A model generated the notes under the pieces. That model ran no database searches, was not told the origin of the DNA, and saw only the letters and a list, made by a program, of their open reading frames with translations. The position numbers and the translations under genes are program-made. 6,133 nt of DNA from Eubacterium sp. Its GTDB lineage: Bacteria; Bacillota; Clostridia; Lachnospirales; Lachnospiraceae. Shown here one piece after another: positions 1 to 6,133 of this stretch (within the stretch, counting starts at the first letter, position 1; the number at the start of each line of letters is the position of its first letter). The stretch lies in contig JAILSA010000001.1 of the NCBI GenBank assembly GCA_024697885.1, positions 1 through 6,133 of the forward strand. The letters are read 5' to 3'.

Positions 1-752
1 TCCTGGAAGGAAAGTTGACCGCCAAAAAGGTCCAAGGCCGATCCCACTGTCACATTGACCTTGCCAGCTCCCTGGCGGCGGATTTTTTCCATATCCTCCA
101 TGCTGCCCACGCCACCGGCATAGGTCATAGGCAGATCTGCCGCCGAGGCAAGAAGGTCAATTAAGTCCAAATCAACTCCCGCCTGACTGCCCTCTACATT
201 GACAGCATGAACCAAAAACTCGTCACAATAGGAGGCCAATTTGTGGATTAAATCCCGGTCTAAAGCCTGGTCCGTAAACTTTTGCCAGCGGTCTGTCACC
301 ACATAATAGGCTCCGTCTCTCAGGCGACAGCTGAGGTCAAGAACCAAATGGTCCTTTCCCACCGTCTCCACTAATTCCTCAATTCTGTCGTAGCGAATCT
401 GACCGTCCACAAAGACATAGGAGGTCACAATTACATGGCTGGCCCCTGCCTGGATCCACTCCCTGGCATTTTGGCCATTGACTCCCCCTCCAATCTGAAG
501 GGCTCCGGGCCAGGCCTCAAGTGCTCCCTTAGCCTGCCTTACATCCGCCTCGTAGTAGGGGCTGTCCTTGCCATTTAAGAGGATAATATGGCCTCCTCTC
601 AGGCCCTGGTCACGGTAGAGTCTGGCGTAGTCCGCCGCCGCCATCTGGGAGACAAAATTTTCCTTGGCAAAATCTCCCTGATCCCGAAGGCTTCCCCCCA
701 CAATCTGCTTTACCTGGCCGTTGTGTATATCAATACATGGTCGAAATTCCAT
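1..752 (-). CDS. hisA: HisA, ProFAR isomerase, eukaryotic (HIS6-like) type, 3'-partial
   Basis: 1-(5-phosphoribosyl)-5-[(5-phosphoribosylamino)methylideneamino]imidazole-4-carboxamide isomerase, the Amadori-type isomerisation in cytosolic histidine biosynthesis. I translated the minus strand from ATG at 752-750: 250 codons are open and run off the left edge. The protein is a (beta/alpha)8 barrel. Visible marks are CIDIHNGQVKQIVGG at residues 6-20 (Asp8 likely catalytic), an IGGGV loop, GASHVIVTSYVF, LVLDLSCR with the probable second catalytic Asp at about 139, DEFLVHAVNVEG, YAGGV and a C-terminal VGSALDLFGG. These match the yeast HIS6 / eukaryotic-type HisA subfamily rather than standard bacterial HisA. 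HIS6 is about 260 aa, so only around 10 residues should be missing. The start is supported by AGAGGG at 767-762, 9 nt upstream. The thrC stop lies 16 nt upstream, so the two are probably co-transcribed. Family assignment is strong; a lateral origin is inference. Confidence 0.93.
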   Translation of the reverse strand, partial: MEFRPCIDIHNGQVKQIVGGSLRDQGDFAKENFVSQMAAADYARLYRDQGLRGGHIILLNGKDSPYYEADVRQAKGALEAWPGALQIGGGVNGQNAREWIQAGASHVIVTSYVFVDGQIRYDRIEELVETVGKDHLVLDLSCRLRDGAYYVVTDRWQKFTDQALDRDLIHKLASYCDEFLVHAVNVEGSQAGVDLDLIDLLASAADLPMTYAGGVGSMEDMEKIRRQGAGKVNVTVGSALDLFGGQLSFQ

Positions 753-768
753 TATATTTTTCCCTCTA
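753..768 (-). promoter_or_regulatory. thrC-hisA junction with hisA ribosome binding site
   Basis: Only 16 nt separate the thrC TAA from the hisA ATG. Read on the minus strand, AGAGGG (767-762) lies 9 nt before the hisA start. There is no room for a separate promoter or terminator, which supports co-transcription of hisA from the thrC promoter. The premature stop in thrC could therefore affect hisA by transcriptional polarity (inference). Confidence 0.65.
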
Positions 769-2250
769 TTAGAGACCCAAAATCTTCTCTACCGTAGCCT
801 GCATCTCTGTCTTGTCGCAGACAATGTCGTGGAGAATTGGAGCTGTTCTAATTTCCTCAATAGCATTAGGCACCTTTACACCAGACAACTTGTTGAGCTC
901 GTCTACCAGTTCAAAGTCACCCATGGAATCGTACTTTGTATCAATGGCATTCATAACGCTGCGAGTGAACTTGTATGGGCTGGCTGTAGAGGCGATGACA
1001 GTCTATAAACCACTGTCCTTGGCCTTGTCATAGTAAACATGAGAAGCCACGGCTGTATGAGTTACCATAATATAGTCTGCCGCCTCATAAACCCTGCGGA
1101 TGGACTGAGCAGTCTCCTCCTCTGTGGCAAAACCACCTACGAAGCAGTCTAAGCCCTTCTTCATATCCTCTGTGATGTCATACTGGCCCTGGCCTGTCAG
1201 AGCATCCATCAAGGACTTAGTCTTGTCCGCATCCTCTCCTGCAATCTTGTAAATCAGGCGCTCAAGATTAGAGGAAATCAAAATATCCATAGATGGAGAT
1301 GAAGTCAGGATAAAGTCGCGCTTTCTGTCATAGGTTCCTGTCTGGAAGAAGTCGTAGAGAACCTTGTTCTCGTTGGATGCGCAGTAGAGGGTCTCAATAG
1401 GAAGTCCCATATTCTTGGCATAGTAAGCGGCCAAAATATTTCCAAAGTTTCCGGTTGGAACCACTACATTAATCTTCTCTCCGCACTGAATCTCACCCTG
1501 CTTCAAAAGCTGGCCATAGGAGTATACATAGTAGACAATCTGTGGCACCAAACGGCCGATGTTAATGGAGTTTGCTGAGGAGAACTGATATCCCTTAGCG
1601 TCCATTTTGGCAGCCAATTCCTTGGAGTTAAACATATTCTTAACCCCTGTCTGGGCATCGTCAAAGTTGCCGTGAATTCCCACAACCTTGGTATTTTTGC
1701 CCTTCTGAGTCAGCATCTGCTTCTCCTGAATTGGGCTGACACCATTTTTTGGATAAAATACAATAATGCTGGTTCCCTCTACATCGGCAAATCCAGCGAG
1801 AGCTGCCTTACCTGTGTCTCCGGAAGTAGCAGTCAAAATAACAATTTCATTTTTTACGCCGTTTTTCCTGGCAGAGGTTGTCATGAGATAAGGGAGGATG
1901 GAAAGTGCCATATCCTTAAAGGCAATGGTCTTGCCGTGGAAGAGCTCTAAATAATAAGCTCCGTCCTTCTTTACCAGTGGTGCAATCTCCTCTGTGTCAA
2001 ACTTGTCGTCATAGGCACCCTGAATACATGCCATAAGCTCTTCCTTGGTAAAATCGCTGAGGAAGAGTTTCATAACCTCATAAGCTGTCTCCTGATAGGA
2101 AAGGCCAGCCAGGTCCTCTAATTTTATATCAAAAACAGGAATGGAATCTGGTACAAACAGACCACCATCATCAGCAAGGCCTTTTAAAATAGCCTGAGAT
2201 GCTGTTACCTTGTCACTTTTACTTCTTGTACTCTTATACATAACGCTCAT
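769..2250 (-). pseudogene. thrC: threonine synthase, interrupted by an in-frame amber codon
   Basis: PLP-dependent threonine synthase converts O-phospho-L-homoserine to threonine in the cytosol. ATG at 2250-2248 is preceded by AAGGATGG (2265-2258). The first 415 codons are well conserved: YKSTRSK near the N-terminus, DGGLFVP (28-34), GKTIAFKDMAL with PLP lysine K112, the phosphate-binding TATSGDTGKAA loop, SANSINIGRL, PTGNFGN and SSPSMDILISSNLERL. A TAG at 1005-1003 then stops the frame after KDSGL. Behind it, in the same frame, 77 codons encode the normal family C-terminus (TVIASTASPYKFTRSV, SGVKVPNAIEEIRTAP) and end at TAA 771-769. Reading through gives 493 residues, the normal length of bacterial ThrC. 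A 415-aa product would lack the conserved C-terminal segment and is probably inactive. This could be a real nonsense mutation, a sequencing error, or amber suppression; the sequence alone cannot decide. hisA follows 16 nt downstream. Confidence 0.9.
1003..1005 (-). other. in-frame premature amber stop in thrC
   Basis: The plus strand reads cta, which is TAG in the thrC frame at codon 416. The codons before it encode AKDSGL and those after it TVIASTASPYKF, so homology continues with no frame shift and no evident lost block. CAG (Gln), AAG (Lys) or GAG (Glu) would become TAG by one base change; CAG>TAG is a simple transition. There is no persuasive ribosome binding site before the next in-frame ATG at 954-952, so reinitiation of the 61-codon tail looks unlikely. 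Confidence 0.92.
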
Positions 2251-2294
2251 AATAATACCATCCTTTTAGATTTATTTGTTTGCATACCGAAAAT

Positions 2295-2323
2295 AGAATA
2301 TCATGGGAGGCGGATTTTTGCAA
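2295..2323 (-). promoter_or_regulatory. probable sigma-A promoter of thrC(-hisA)
   Basis: On the minus strand there is a -35 box TTGCAA (2323-2318), a 17-nt spacer and a -10 box TATTCT (2300-2295), both close to TTGACA/TATAAT with ideal spacing. Transcription would start near 2288, giving a leader of about 37 nt before the thrC ATG. That is too short for a T-box or riboswitch, so any regulation probably acts at initiation. Confidence 0.6.
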
Positions 2324-2341
2324 GAGTACTTATTGCGAAAA
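2315..2341. repeat. imperfect inverted repeat between the divergent promoters (candidate operator)
   Basis: The arms are TTTTTGCAA (2315-2323) and TTGCGAAAA (2333-2341), 8 of 9 positions complementary around a 9-nt spacer centred on 2328. Each arm contains one -35 box, so a dimeric protein bound here could control both thrC and the AP2 gene. The symmetry may partly be a by-product of two similar -35 boxes in opposite orientation, so the operator reading is tentative. Confidence 0.35.
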
Positions 2342-2361
2342 AAACCTGTCTCATATAAAAT
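2333..2361 (+). promoter_or_regulatory. probable sigma-A promoter of the AP2 gene
   Basis: A -35 box TTGCGA (2333-2338), a 17-nt spacer and a -10 box TAAAAT (2356-2361) precede the AP2 gene. An overlapping TATAAA (2354-2359) is an alternative -10 with a less ideal 15-nt spacer. The predicted start is near 2368, leaving a roughly 20-nt leader with the ribosome binding site GGAGGG at 2378-2383, 5 nt from the ATG. The two divergent -35 boxes are only 9 nt apart, so the two polymerase footprints would overlap. Confidence 0.5.
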
Positions 2362-2388
2362 AGAAGAAAAAGGAAATGGAGGGAAAAA

Positions 2389-3189
2389 ATGTCAGCAGGA
2401 ACCTATGAAGCCAAAAGAAAGGACGGCACCATATACTACCGGGCCTCCATTACCCACCAGGGCAAGCACATTAGTCTGGGAAGTTTTCCCACCCAAAAGG
2501 CTGCCCAGCAAGCCTACCAGGAAGCAGGCCGCCTCTTGCGGTCAAGTCGCCTTGGCATTGACGACTACGAAAACCGCCGGCGAGCCCTGTCCTTTCTCAA
2601 GTGGGTCATCCTGGTCAACTACCGGGACAAGGGCATCTACATCAAGACCCCCATCTACATGGAAAAAAGTTTTTTCCTCTACTTTTTCAGTCCTGCGGAC
2701 TATCTGATTTTTGACATTGACGACCTCTTCTATTACAGTTCCCATACCATAAGCCGTCGGGGCGGCCACCTCTTTGTGGCAGATTACGGTATGCAGGTCA
2801 ACATCATGTCCCGCTACGGCATCAAAAACCATGCGGTAGAGGGCAGGGATTACCGTTTTGTCAACGGAAATCCCAGAGATTTTCGCTATGGAAATATTGA
2901 GGTTATTAACCGCTTTTCCGGGGTCAGACGCAAGGAAAAAAACGGAAGCTACTATTACGAGACCAGAATCCATGTGAGGAGCGAATACCTGGTAGGGGTC
3001 TATCAGACAGAAGAAGAAGCCGCCATCGCCTACAACAAGGCCGCCTCCATCCTGATTACCAAGGGCTATGAAAAGAATTATCCCGTCAACTACCTTGAGG
3101 ACCTATCCTCTAAGGAATACCAGGAGATTTACAAGGATTTGTCTATCTCCTCCCATATCCGCAACCTAAAAGATGCGCCCCAAAACTAG
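2389..3189 (+). CDS. AP2-domain protein with degenerate HNH-endonuclease core
   Basis: 266-aa predicted cytosolic DNA-binding protein; no gene name recognised. Residues about 4-50 form an AP2-like fold (KRKDGTIYYRASI, then GSFPTQKAAQQAYQEA), which also resembles arm-type AP2-like domains of phage integrases. Residues about 176-226 form a clearer AP2 domain (FSGVRRKEKNGSYYYETRI, then GVYQTEEEAAIAYNKAA). The middle, about 105-174, follows the layout of HNH homing endonucleases that carry AP2 domains: IDDLFYYSSHTISRR, then YRFVNGNPRDFRYGNIEV where active relatives have a DHINGNxxDNRxxNL-type motif. Here the catalytic D-H pair is replaced by R-F, the DN of DNR is DF, and NL is NI, so nuclease activity is unlikely. 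The start follows GGAGGG at 2378-2383. The gene is divergent from thrC and convergent with the pheT cluster, ending at a shared hairpin. A DNA-binding or regulatory role is inferred; its target is unknown. Confidence 0.85.
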   Translation: MSAGTYEAKRKDGTIYYRASITHQGKHISLGSFPTQKAAQQAYQEAGRLLRSSRLGIDDYENRRRALSFLKWVILVNYRDKGIYIKTPIYMEKSFFLYFFSPADYLIFDIDDLFYYSSHTISRRGGHLFVADYGMQVNIMSRYGIKNHAVEGRDYRFVNGNPRDFRYGNIEVINRFSGVRRKEKNGSYYYETRIHVRSEYLVGVYQTEEEAAIAYNKAASILITKGYEKNYPVNYLEDLSSKEYQEIYKDLSISSHIRNLKDAPQN

Positions 3190-3201
3190 GGACGCATCTT
3201 T
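3169..3201. terminator. bidirectional terminator-like hairpin between convergent genes
   Basis: AAAGATGCG (3169-3177) pairs perfectly with CGCATCTTT (3193-3201). A C-A mismatch and three more G-C pairs (3179-3181 with 3189-3191) follow, around a 7-nt loop. The stem begins inside the AP2 coding sequence and includes the last base of its TAG stop. Minus-strand transcripts leave the stem with UUUUAGG, plus-strand transcripts with UUUG, so the U-tracts are short. The hairpin lies 12 nt beyond the stop of the small membrane-protein gene and probably ends both converging transcripts. Confidence 0.65.
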
Positions 3202-3213
3202 GTCAAGACTGAG

Positions 3214-3537
3214 TTAAATGAGGCCAACAATGTAAAGAATTAAAAGTGCCAAAAATACTAAGGCATTCATAAAACTTCCCACTGCTGGTGTGGTCATGTA
3301 AATATCTTCTTTTTTGTAACATCTTCTGGCCAGAACAAAACCTACCGCACTGGCGATCATATCCAGGATTCCCGCCAATCCAATCATCAGGTCCGCATTG
3401 CCCTTGGCTTTTCCCGACACGAAAAAGAGAAGGAGCAAGATAAGCAGGGTCAAAACTCCCATGATGGTGGACAAAATTCCCTGAACCGGATGTTTCTTAT
3501 CCGTAAAACGAATTTTTCGCTTTTTTCTCAATGACAT
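3214..3537 (-). CDS. small three-helix membrane protein, DUF6142-like
   Basis: 107-aa integral membrane protein of unknown function. A basic N-terminus (MSLRKKRKIRF) and a DKKHPVQGI motif lead into three predicted transmembrane helices at about 20-42, 49-71 and 85-107, the last ending at the C-terminus. A basic RRCYKKED loop lies between helices 2 and 3. The DKKHP start and the three-helix layout resemble the DUF6142 family of Clostridia, assigned from memory and not by a search. The ATG at 3537-3535 lies 5 nt after the vanZ-like stop. The best ribosome binding site, AGGAGG (3557-3552), lies inside the end of the vanZ-like gene at a long 14-nt spacing, suggesting translational coupling. It is the last gene of the pheT transcript and is followed by a hairpin. 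Stop codon TAA. Confidence 0.75.
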   Translation of the reverse strand: MSLRKKRKIRFTDKKHPVQGILSTIMGVLTLLILLLLFFVSGKAKGNADLMIGLAGILDMIASAVGFVLARRCYKKEDIYMTTPAVGSFMNALVFLALLILYIVGLI

Positions 3538-3542
3538 AAGCC

Positions 3543-4037
3543 CTACGATTTCCTCCTTTTTCGAAAGCCGGCAATCACTTGCTTGGCCAAATAGTAGCAG
3601 AGGTAACCTAGCATGACTCCCACTGTGTTCAAGAACATGTCGTCCACATCAAAGCTGCCCACCCGGCTGATGAGCTGGATGGTCTCAATGGCCAGACTGC
3701 TCAGGAGGCCAAAAAAGGTTACAAAGAGAAAGGATTGGAAGTAGTGACCCCGATAGGACACCCCTTTTCTCTGCTCTCTATACATAACAGGAACCAGAAA
3801 GCCAAAGGGCATAAAAGCCACTACATTGCCCACAATGTTAATGATCACATAGTCCATTCCAATGGTTTCCCAGTAGGCGATGTACCGCTTAATCTCCCGA
3901 AAAAGCTCCAGGTTCATCTGGTAGTCCTCGTGGGCTGCCCCTCTTCCGTATTTCTCACTAAAGAAAAGATAATATACCAGCATAATCATGTATGCGATAA
4001 AGCATATGGTCAATAAATTGCTAATTACCTTTTTCAA
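3543..4037 (-). CDS. VanZ-like family membrane protein, TTG start
   Basis: 164-aa membrane protein of the VanZ-like family. VanZ itself gives low-level teicoplanin resistance in enterococci, but most family members have no known role. Predicted helices are at about 4-27, 62-86, 100-122 and 134-156. Family marks are NIVGNVVAFMPFGFLVP in helix 2 and AIETIQLISRVGSFDVDDMFLNTVG from helix 3 into helix 4. The C-terminus is basic (FRKRRKS). The start is TTG at 4037-4035, chosen because AGGAG (4051-4047) sits 9 nt before it and the product then opens MKK followed by the first helix; the next in-frame ATG, at residue 17, lies inside that helix. It begins 12 nt after the pheT stop. No vancomycin-resistance genes adjoin it, so resistance should not be inferred. 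Confidence 0.88.
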   Translation of the reverse strand: MKKVISNLLTICFIAYMIMLVYYLFFSEKYGRGAAHEDYQMNLELFREIKRYIAYWETIGMDYVIINIVGNVVAFMPFGFLVPVMYREQRKGVSYRGHYFQSFLFVTFFGLLSSLAIETIQLISRVGSFDVDDMFLNTVGVMLGYLCYYLAKQVIAGFRKRRKS

Positions 4038-4052
4038 AATTTTTCACTCCTA
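4038..4052 (-). promoter_or_regulatory. pheT stop overlapping the vanZ-like ribosome binding site
   Basis: Read on the minus strand, the pheT TAG is followed by GAG and then an in-frame TGA, a tandem stop. AGGAG (4051-4047) shares two bases with the pheT stop and serves the TTG start 9 nt further on. This layout favours translational coupling, so ribosomes finishing pheT would feed initiation of the vanZ-like gene. Confidence 0.6.
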
Positions 4053-6133
4053 CTGACGCAAGGTTACATTCAACTCTTGCAATTTCTTCAAAATACCATC
4101 CATCAGTTCTGTGATGTCCTTGTCCTCCAGGGTGCGGTCCTTGGCCCGAAAGCGGATGGAGTAGGCAAGAGACTTCTCATCTTTTGCCACATTTTCTCCC
4201 TCGTATACATCAAAGAGGTGATAATCCTCCAAAAGTTTGCCCCCGGCAGTTCGAATTACTTCCTCAATCTGTCCCGCCATAACTGTCTTTTTCATAACCA
4301 GAGAAATATCTCTAGTGACAGCTGGGAACTTGGCAATTCCCTCATATTTTACATCAAAGTCAGCCAGATCTGCAAGCATTTCTACATCCAAAACAGCCAC
4401 ATAGACTCTGGTCTTCATATCATAATTGTCAGCCACCTCTGGGTGAACCTCACCGATATAGCCTGCCTCCCTGCCATCTAAGAGCACATCGGCCTGGCGG
4501 CCAGGGTGCAAAAATGGGTGCTTGTTTTTAGGCATATAGCTGGCCTTACTCTCAATTCCCAGTTTTTCCATTACTTCTTCCACGCAGCCCTTCATGTCAA
4601 AGAAGTCTCCCTCTCCGTACATACCAAGGCAAATCTGCATGCGCTCCTCTGGAAGTTCTGTGAGAGGCAGGGCCTTTGGCAGGTAGATATTGGCCATCTC
4701 ATAGAGGCGAACATCCTTGTTGCGGTGGTTAAAGTTGGTGGACAGAGAAGTCAACATACCATTTAATGGAGATGTTCTCATCATGGAGTAATCCACACCC
4801 AGTGGGTTGGAAATCTCAATAGCCTGTCTGAGTTTAGAATCCTCTGGCAAAAGAAGCTTGTCAAATACCTTAGGACTCTCAAAGGAATAGGTCATTCCCT
4901 CGGAAAAACCAAAGGTCTCCACAACTGTACGAATCATGTTGGAAATCTCTGTCTGGTAGGAAAGTCCTCCCTGGGTTGCCTCTCCCTTTGGCAGGCTGGT
5001 AGGAATCTTGTCATAGCCGTAGAATCTGGCAACCTCCTCTGCCAAATCTGCCAGGCGAAGAACATCCTGACGCCAGGTTGGAATAAATACAGTCTTCTTT
5101 TCCTTGTTTGGAATCAAATCCACCATAGACCAGTACTGGCACATCTCCTCTTCGCTGGCATCAATTCCCAAAAGAGAGTTAATGCGGTCCACATCATAAG
5201 GAACCTCAATAGGCTCTTTTTTCTTAGGATAAACATCCACGCAACCGCCTACAACCACGCCGGCTCCCAACTCCTCAATGAGCTGGCAGGCACGGTTCAT
5301 GGCCTCCATGGTGGTATTTGGGTCAAGGCCCTTTTCAAACTTGGCCTGGGCATCGGTGCGAAGTCCCAACTTCTTGCCGGACAGGCGGATGTTGGTTCCG
5401 TCAAAGCAAGCGGCCTCAAAGAGCATGGTCTTTACATCATCTGTGATTTTGGAATTTTCTCCACCCATAATACCGGCGATTCCCACAGATTTTTCCCCGT
5501 CGCAAATCATGAGTACGGAGGAATCCAGTTCTCTGTCCTGACCGTCTAGGGTCTGGAATGTCTCTCCCTCCTTCGCTCTCTTTACCACAATCTTCTTGCC
5601 TGCAATAGTATCTAAATCATAGGCATGCATTGGCTGTGCATACTCTTCCATTACATAGTTGGTAATATCTACAATATTGTTGATTGGGCGAATTCCAGAA
5701 GCCGCCAATCTTCTCTGCATCCACTCAGGGGATGGTCCGATTTTAATATCCTTTACCACTCTGGCCACATAGCGGCTGCAAAGGTCTGTGTCCTCTACAG
5801 AGACGGAGATGTAATCCTCTGTCTTTTCCTCATTTCCTGTCTCTGTCACAACAGGTGGAACAAAAGGCTTGCGGAAGGTAGCTGCTGCCTCTCTGGCAAT
5901 ACCCAAAACACCGAAGCAGTCCACACGGTTGGAAGTTACCTCGTACTCAAAGTTGGCATCGTGAAGGCCCAAAAGTTCCACCACATCAGAGCCCAGTGGG
6001 GCATCCTTGTAATTTGGATTATCACTCAGGATGTAAATGCCATTTTCAGCTGCATCCGGGTAAAAATCTCTAGAAGAACCCAGCTCTTCTACGGAGCACA
6101 TCATACCAAAGCTCTCCACACCTCTGAGTTTAC
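4050..6133 (-). CDS. pheT: phenylalanine-tRNA ligase beta subunit, 5'-partial
   Basis: Beta chain of the cytosolic alpha2beta2 phenylalanyl-tRNA synthetase, which charges tRNA-Phe; the alpha chain PheS supplies the main active site. The frame stays open to the right edge (KLRGVESFGMMCSVEEL), so GTG at 6119 is an internal Val and not a start. About 694 codons are visible of the usual 790-810, the missing part being the N-terminal segment and much of the tRNA-binding OB fold. Visible domains in order: the end of the OB fold (GMMCS); the B3/B4 editing domain (SGIRPINNIVDITNYVM, GIAGIMGGENS near 5490-5452); the B5 domain (VDRINSLLG, then PTWRQDVLRLADLAEEVARF); the inactive synthetase-like core (YSFESPKVF, SNPLGVDYSMMRTS); and a complete C-terminal anticodon-binding FDX-ACB domain of about 94 residues (from AKFPAVTRDISLV, 4334-4053). 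It ends LRQ-TAG. pheS and the operon promoter probably lie beyond the right edge. Confidence 0.96.
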   Translation of the reverse strand, partial: KLRGVESFGMMCSVEELGSSRDFYPDAAENGIYILSDNPNYKDAPLGSDVVELLGLHDANFEYEVTSNRVDCFGVLGIAREAAATFRKPFVPPVVTETGNEEKTEDYISVSVEDTDLCSRYVARVVKDIKIGPSPEWMQRRLAASGIRPINNIVDITNYVMEEYAQPMHAYDLDTIAGKKIVVKRAKEGETFQTLDGQDRELDSSVLMICDGEKSVGIAGIMGGENSKITDDVKTMLFEAACFDGTNIRLSGKKLGLRTDAQAKFEKGLDPNTTMEAMNRACQLIEELGAGVVVGGCVDVYPKKKEPIEVPYDVDRINSLLGIDASEEEMCQYWSMVDLIPNKEKKTVFIPTWRQDVLRLADLAEEVARFYGYDKIPTSLPKGEATQGGLSYQTEISNMIRTVVETFGFSEGMTYSFESPKVFDKLLLPEDSKLRQAIEISNPLGVDYSMMRTSPLNGMLTSLSTNFNHRNKDVRLYEMANIYLPKALPLTELPEERMQICLGMYGEGDFFDMKGCVEEVMEKLGIESKASYMPKNKHPFLHPGRQADVLLDGREAGYIGEVHPEVADNYDMKTRVYVAVLDVEMLADLADFDVKYEGIAKFPAVTRDISLVMKKTVMAGQIEEVIRTAGGKLLEDYHLFDVYEGENVAKDEKSLAYSIRFRAKDRTLEDKDITELMDGILKKLQELNVTLRQ

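Noticed and set aside
769..954. A separate 61-codon gene after the thrC stop
   Set aside because: It lies in the thrC frame and encodes the conserved C-terminus of threonine synthase; the ATG at 954 has no convincing ribosome binding site. It is the tail of the interrupted thrC.
2251..2388. T-box, riboswitch or leader-peptide attenuator ahead of thrC
   Set aside because: The predicted thrC leader is only about 37 nt, with no specifier-loop, antiterminator or terminator structure and no Thr-rich short peptide.
2303..2707. 134-codon plus-strand open frame starting in the intergenic region
   Set aside because: It overlaps the AP2 gene out of frame, begins upstream of the predicted promoter, and its translation is low-complexity (Thr, Ser, Pro-rich), typical of a shadow frame.
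2542..2973. 143-codon open frame on the minus strand
   Set aside because: It lies entirely opposite the AP2 gene, has no recognisable domain and no supporting ribosome binding site; the plus-strand AP2 frame has clear domain homology.
3543..4037. A glycopeptide-resistance determinant
   Set aside because: VanZ-like proteins are widespread in Firmicutes without resistance function, and no vanHAX, vanRS or mobile-element signs are present.
1003..4052. Genome-wide reassignment of TAG to an amino acid
   Set aside because: pheT, the vanZ-like gene and the AP2 gene all end in TAG at sensible protein ends, and further stops after pheT and vanZ do not extend the products meaningfully. Limited suppression remains possible, full reassignment unlikely.
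4050..6119. GTG at 6119 as the pheT start
   Set aside because: The frame is open upstream to the window edge with conserved residues (KLRG before VESFGMMCS), and the OB-fold N-terminus would be missing. The gene is cut by the window.

Overview
The window reads as chromosomal DNA of a Gram-positive Clostridia-type bacterium, most likely Lachnospiraceae (inference from the mix of an AP2-domain protein, a VanZ-like protein, a small DUF6142-like membrane protein and moderate G+C). Ribosome binding sites are purine-rich and the recognisable promoters are of sigma-A type. There is no tRNA, rRNA, CRISPR array or insertion sequence, and no gene-free stretch over 300 bases.

Layout from left to right. 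(1) Positions 1-752, minus strand: 3'-truncated hisA of the eukaryotic (HIS6-like) type. (2) 769-2250, minus strand: thrC, threonine synthase, 16 nt upstream of hisA and probably co-transcribed with it. The thrC frame is cut by an in-frame amber codon at 1003-1005 (codon 416 of 493), while the conserved C-terminal 77 codons continue intact in the same frame behind it. (3) 2251-2388: a compact divergent promoter region whose two -35 boxes sit in the arms of an imperfect inverted repeat. (4) 2389-3189, plus strand: a 266-aa protein with an AP2-like domain at each end and, between them, what looks like an HNH homing-endonuclease core that has lost its catalytic residues. (5) 3169-3201: a hairpin between convergent genes, probably a bidirectional terminator. 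(6) 3214-6133, minus strand: an operon-like run pheT (5'-truncated at the window edge) -> vanZ-like gene (TTG start) -> small three-helix membrane protein, with junctions of 12 and 5 nt.

Functionally the window is mostly housekeeping: histidine biosynthesis, threonine biosynthesis and Phe-tRNA charging. Two small membrane proteins ride behind pheT. The unusual points are the nonsense codon in an otherwise well-preserved thrC, the eukaryote-type HisA in a bacterial operon with thrC, and the apparently domesticated AP2/HNH-derived DNA-binding protein transcribed divergently from thrC. TAG also ends three of the other genes here (pheT, vanZ-like, AP2), which argues against genome-wide TAG reassignment as the explanation of the thrC stop.
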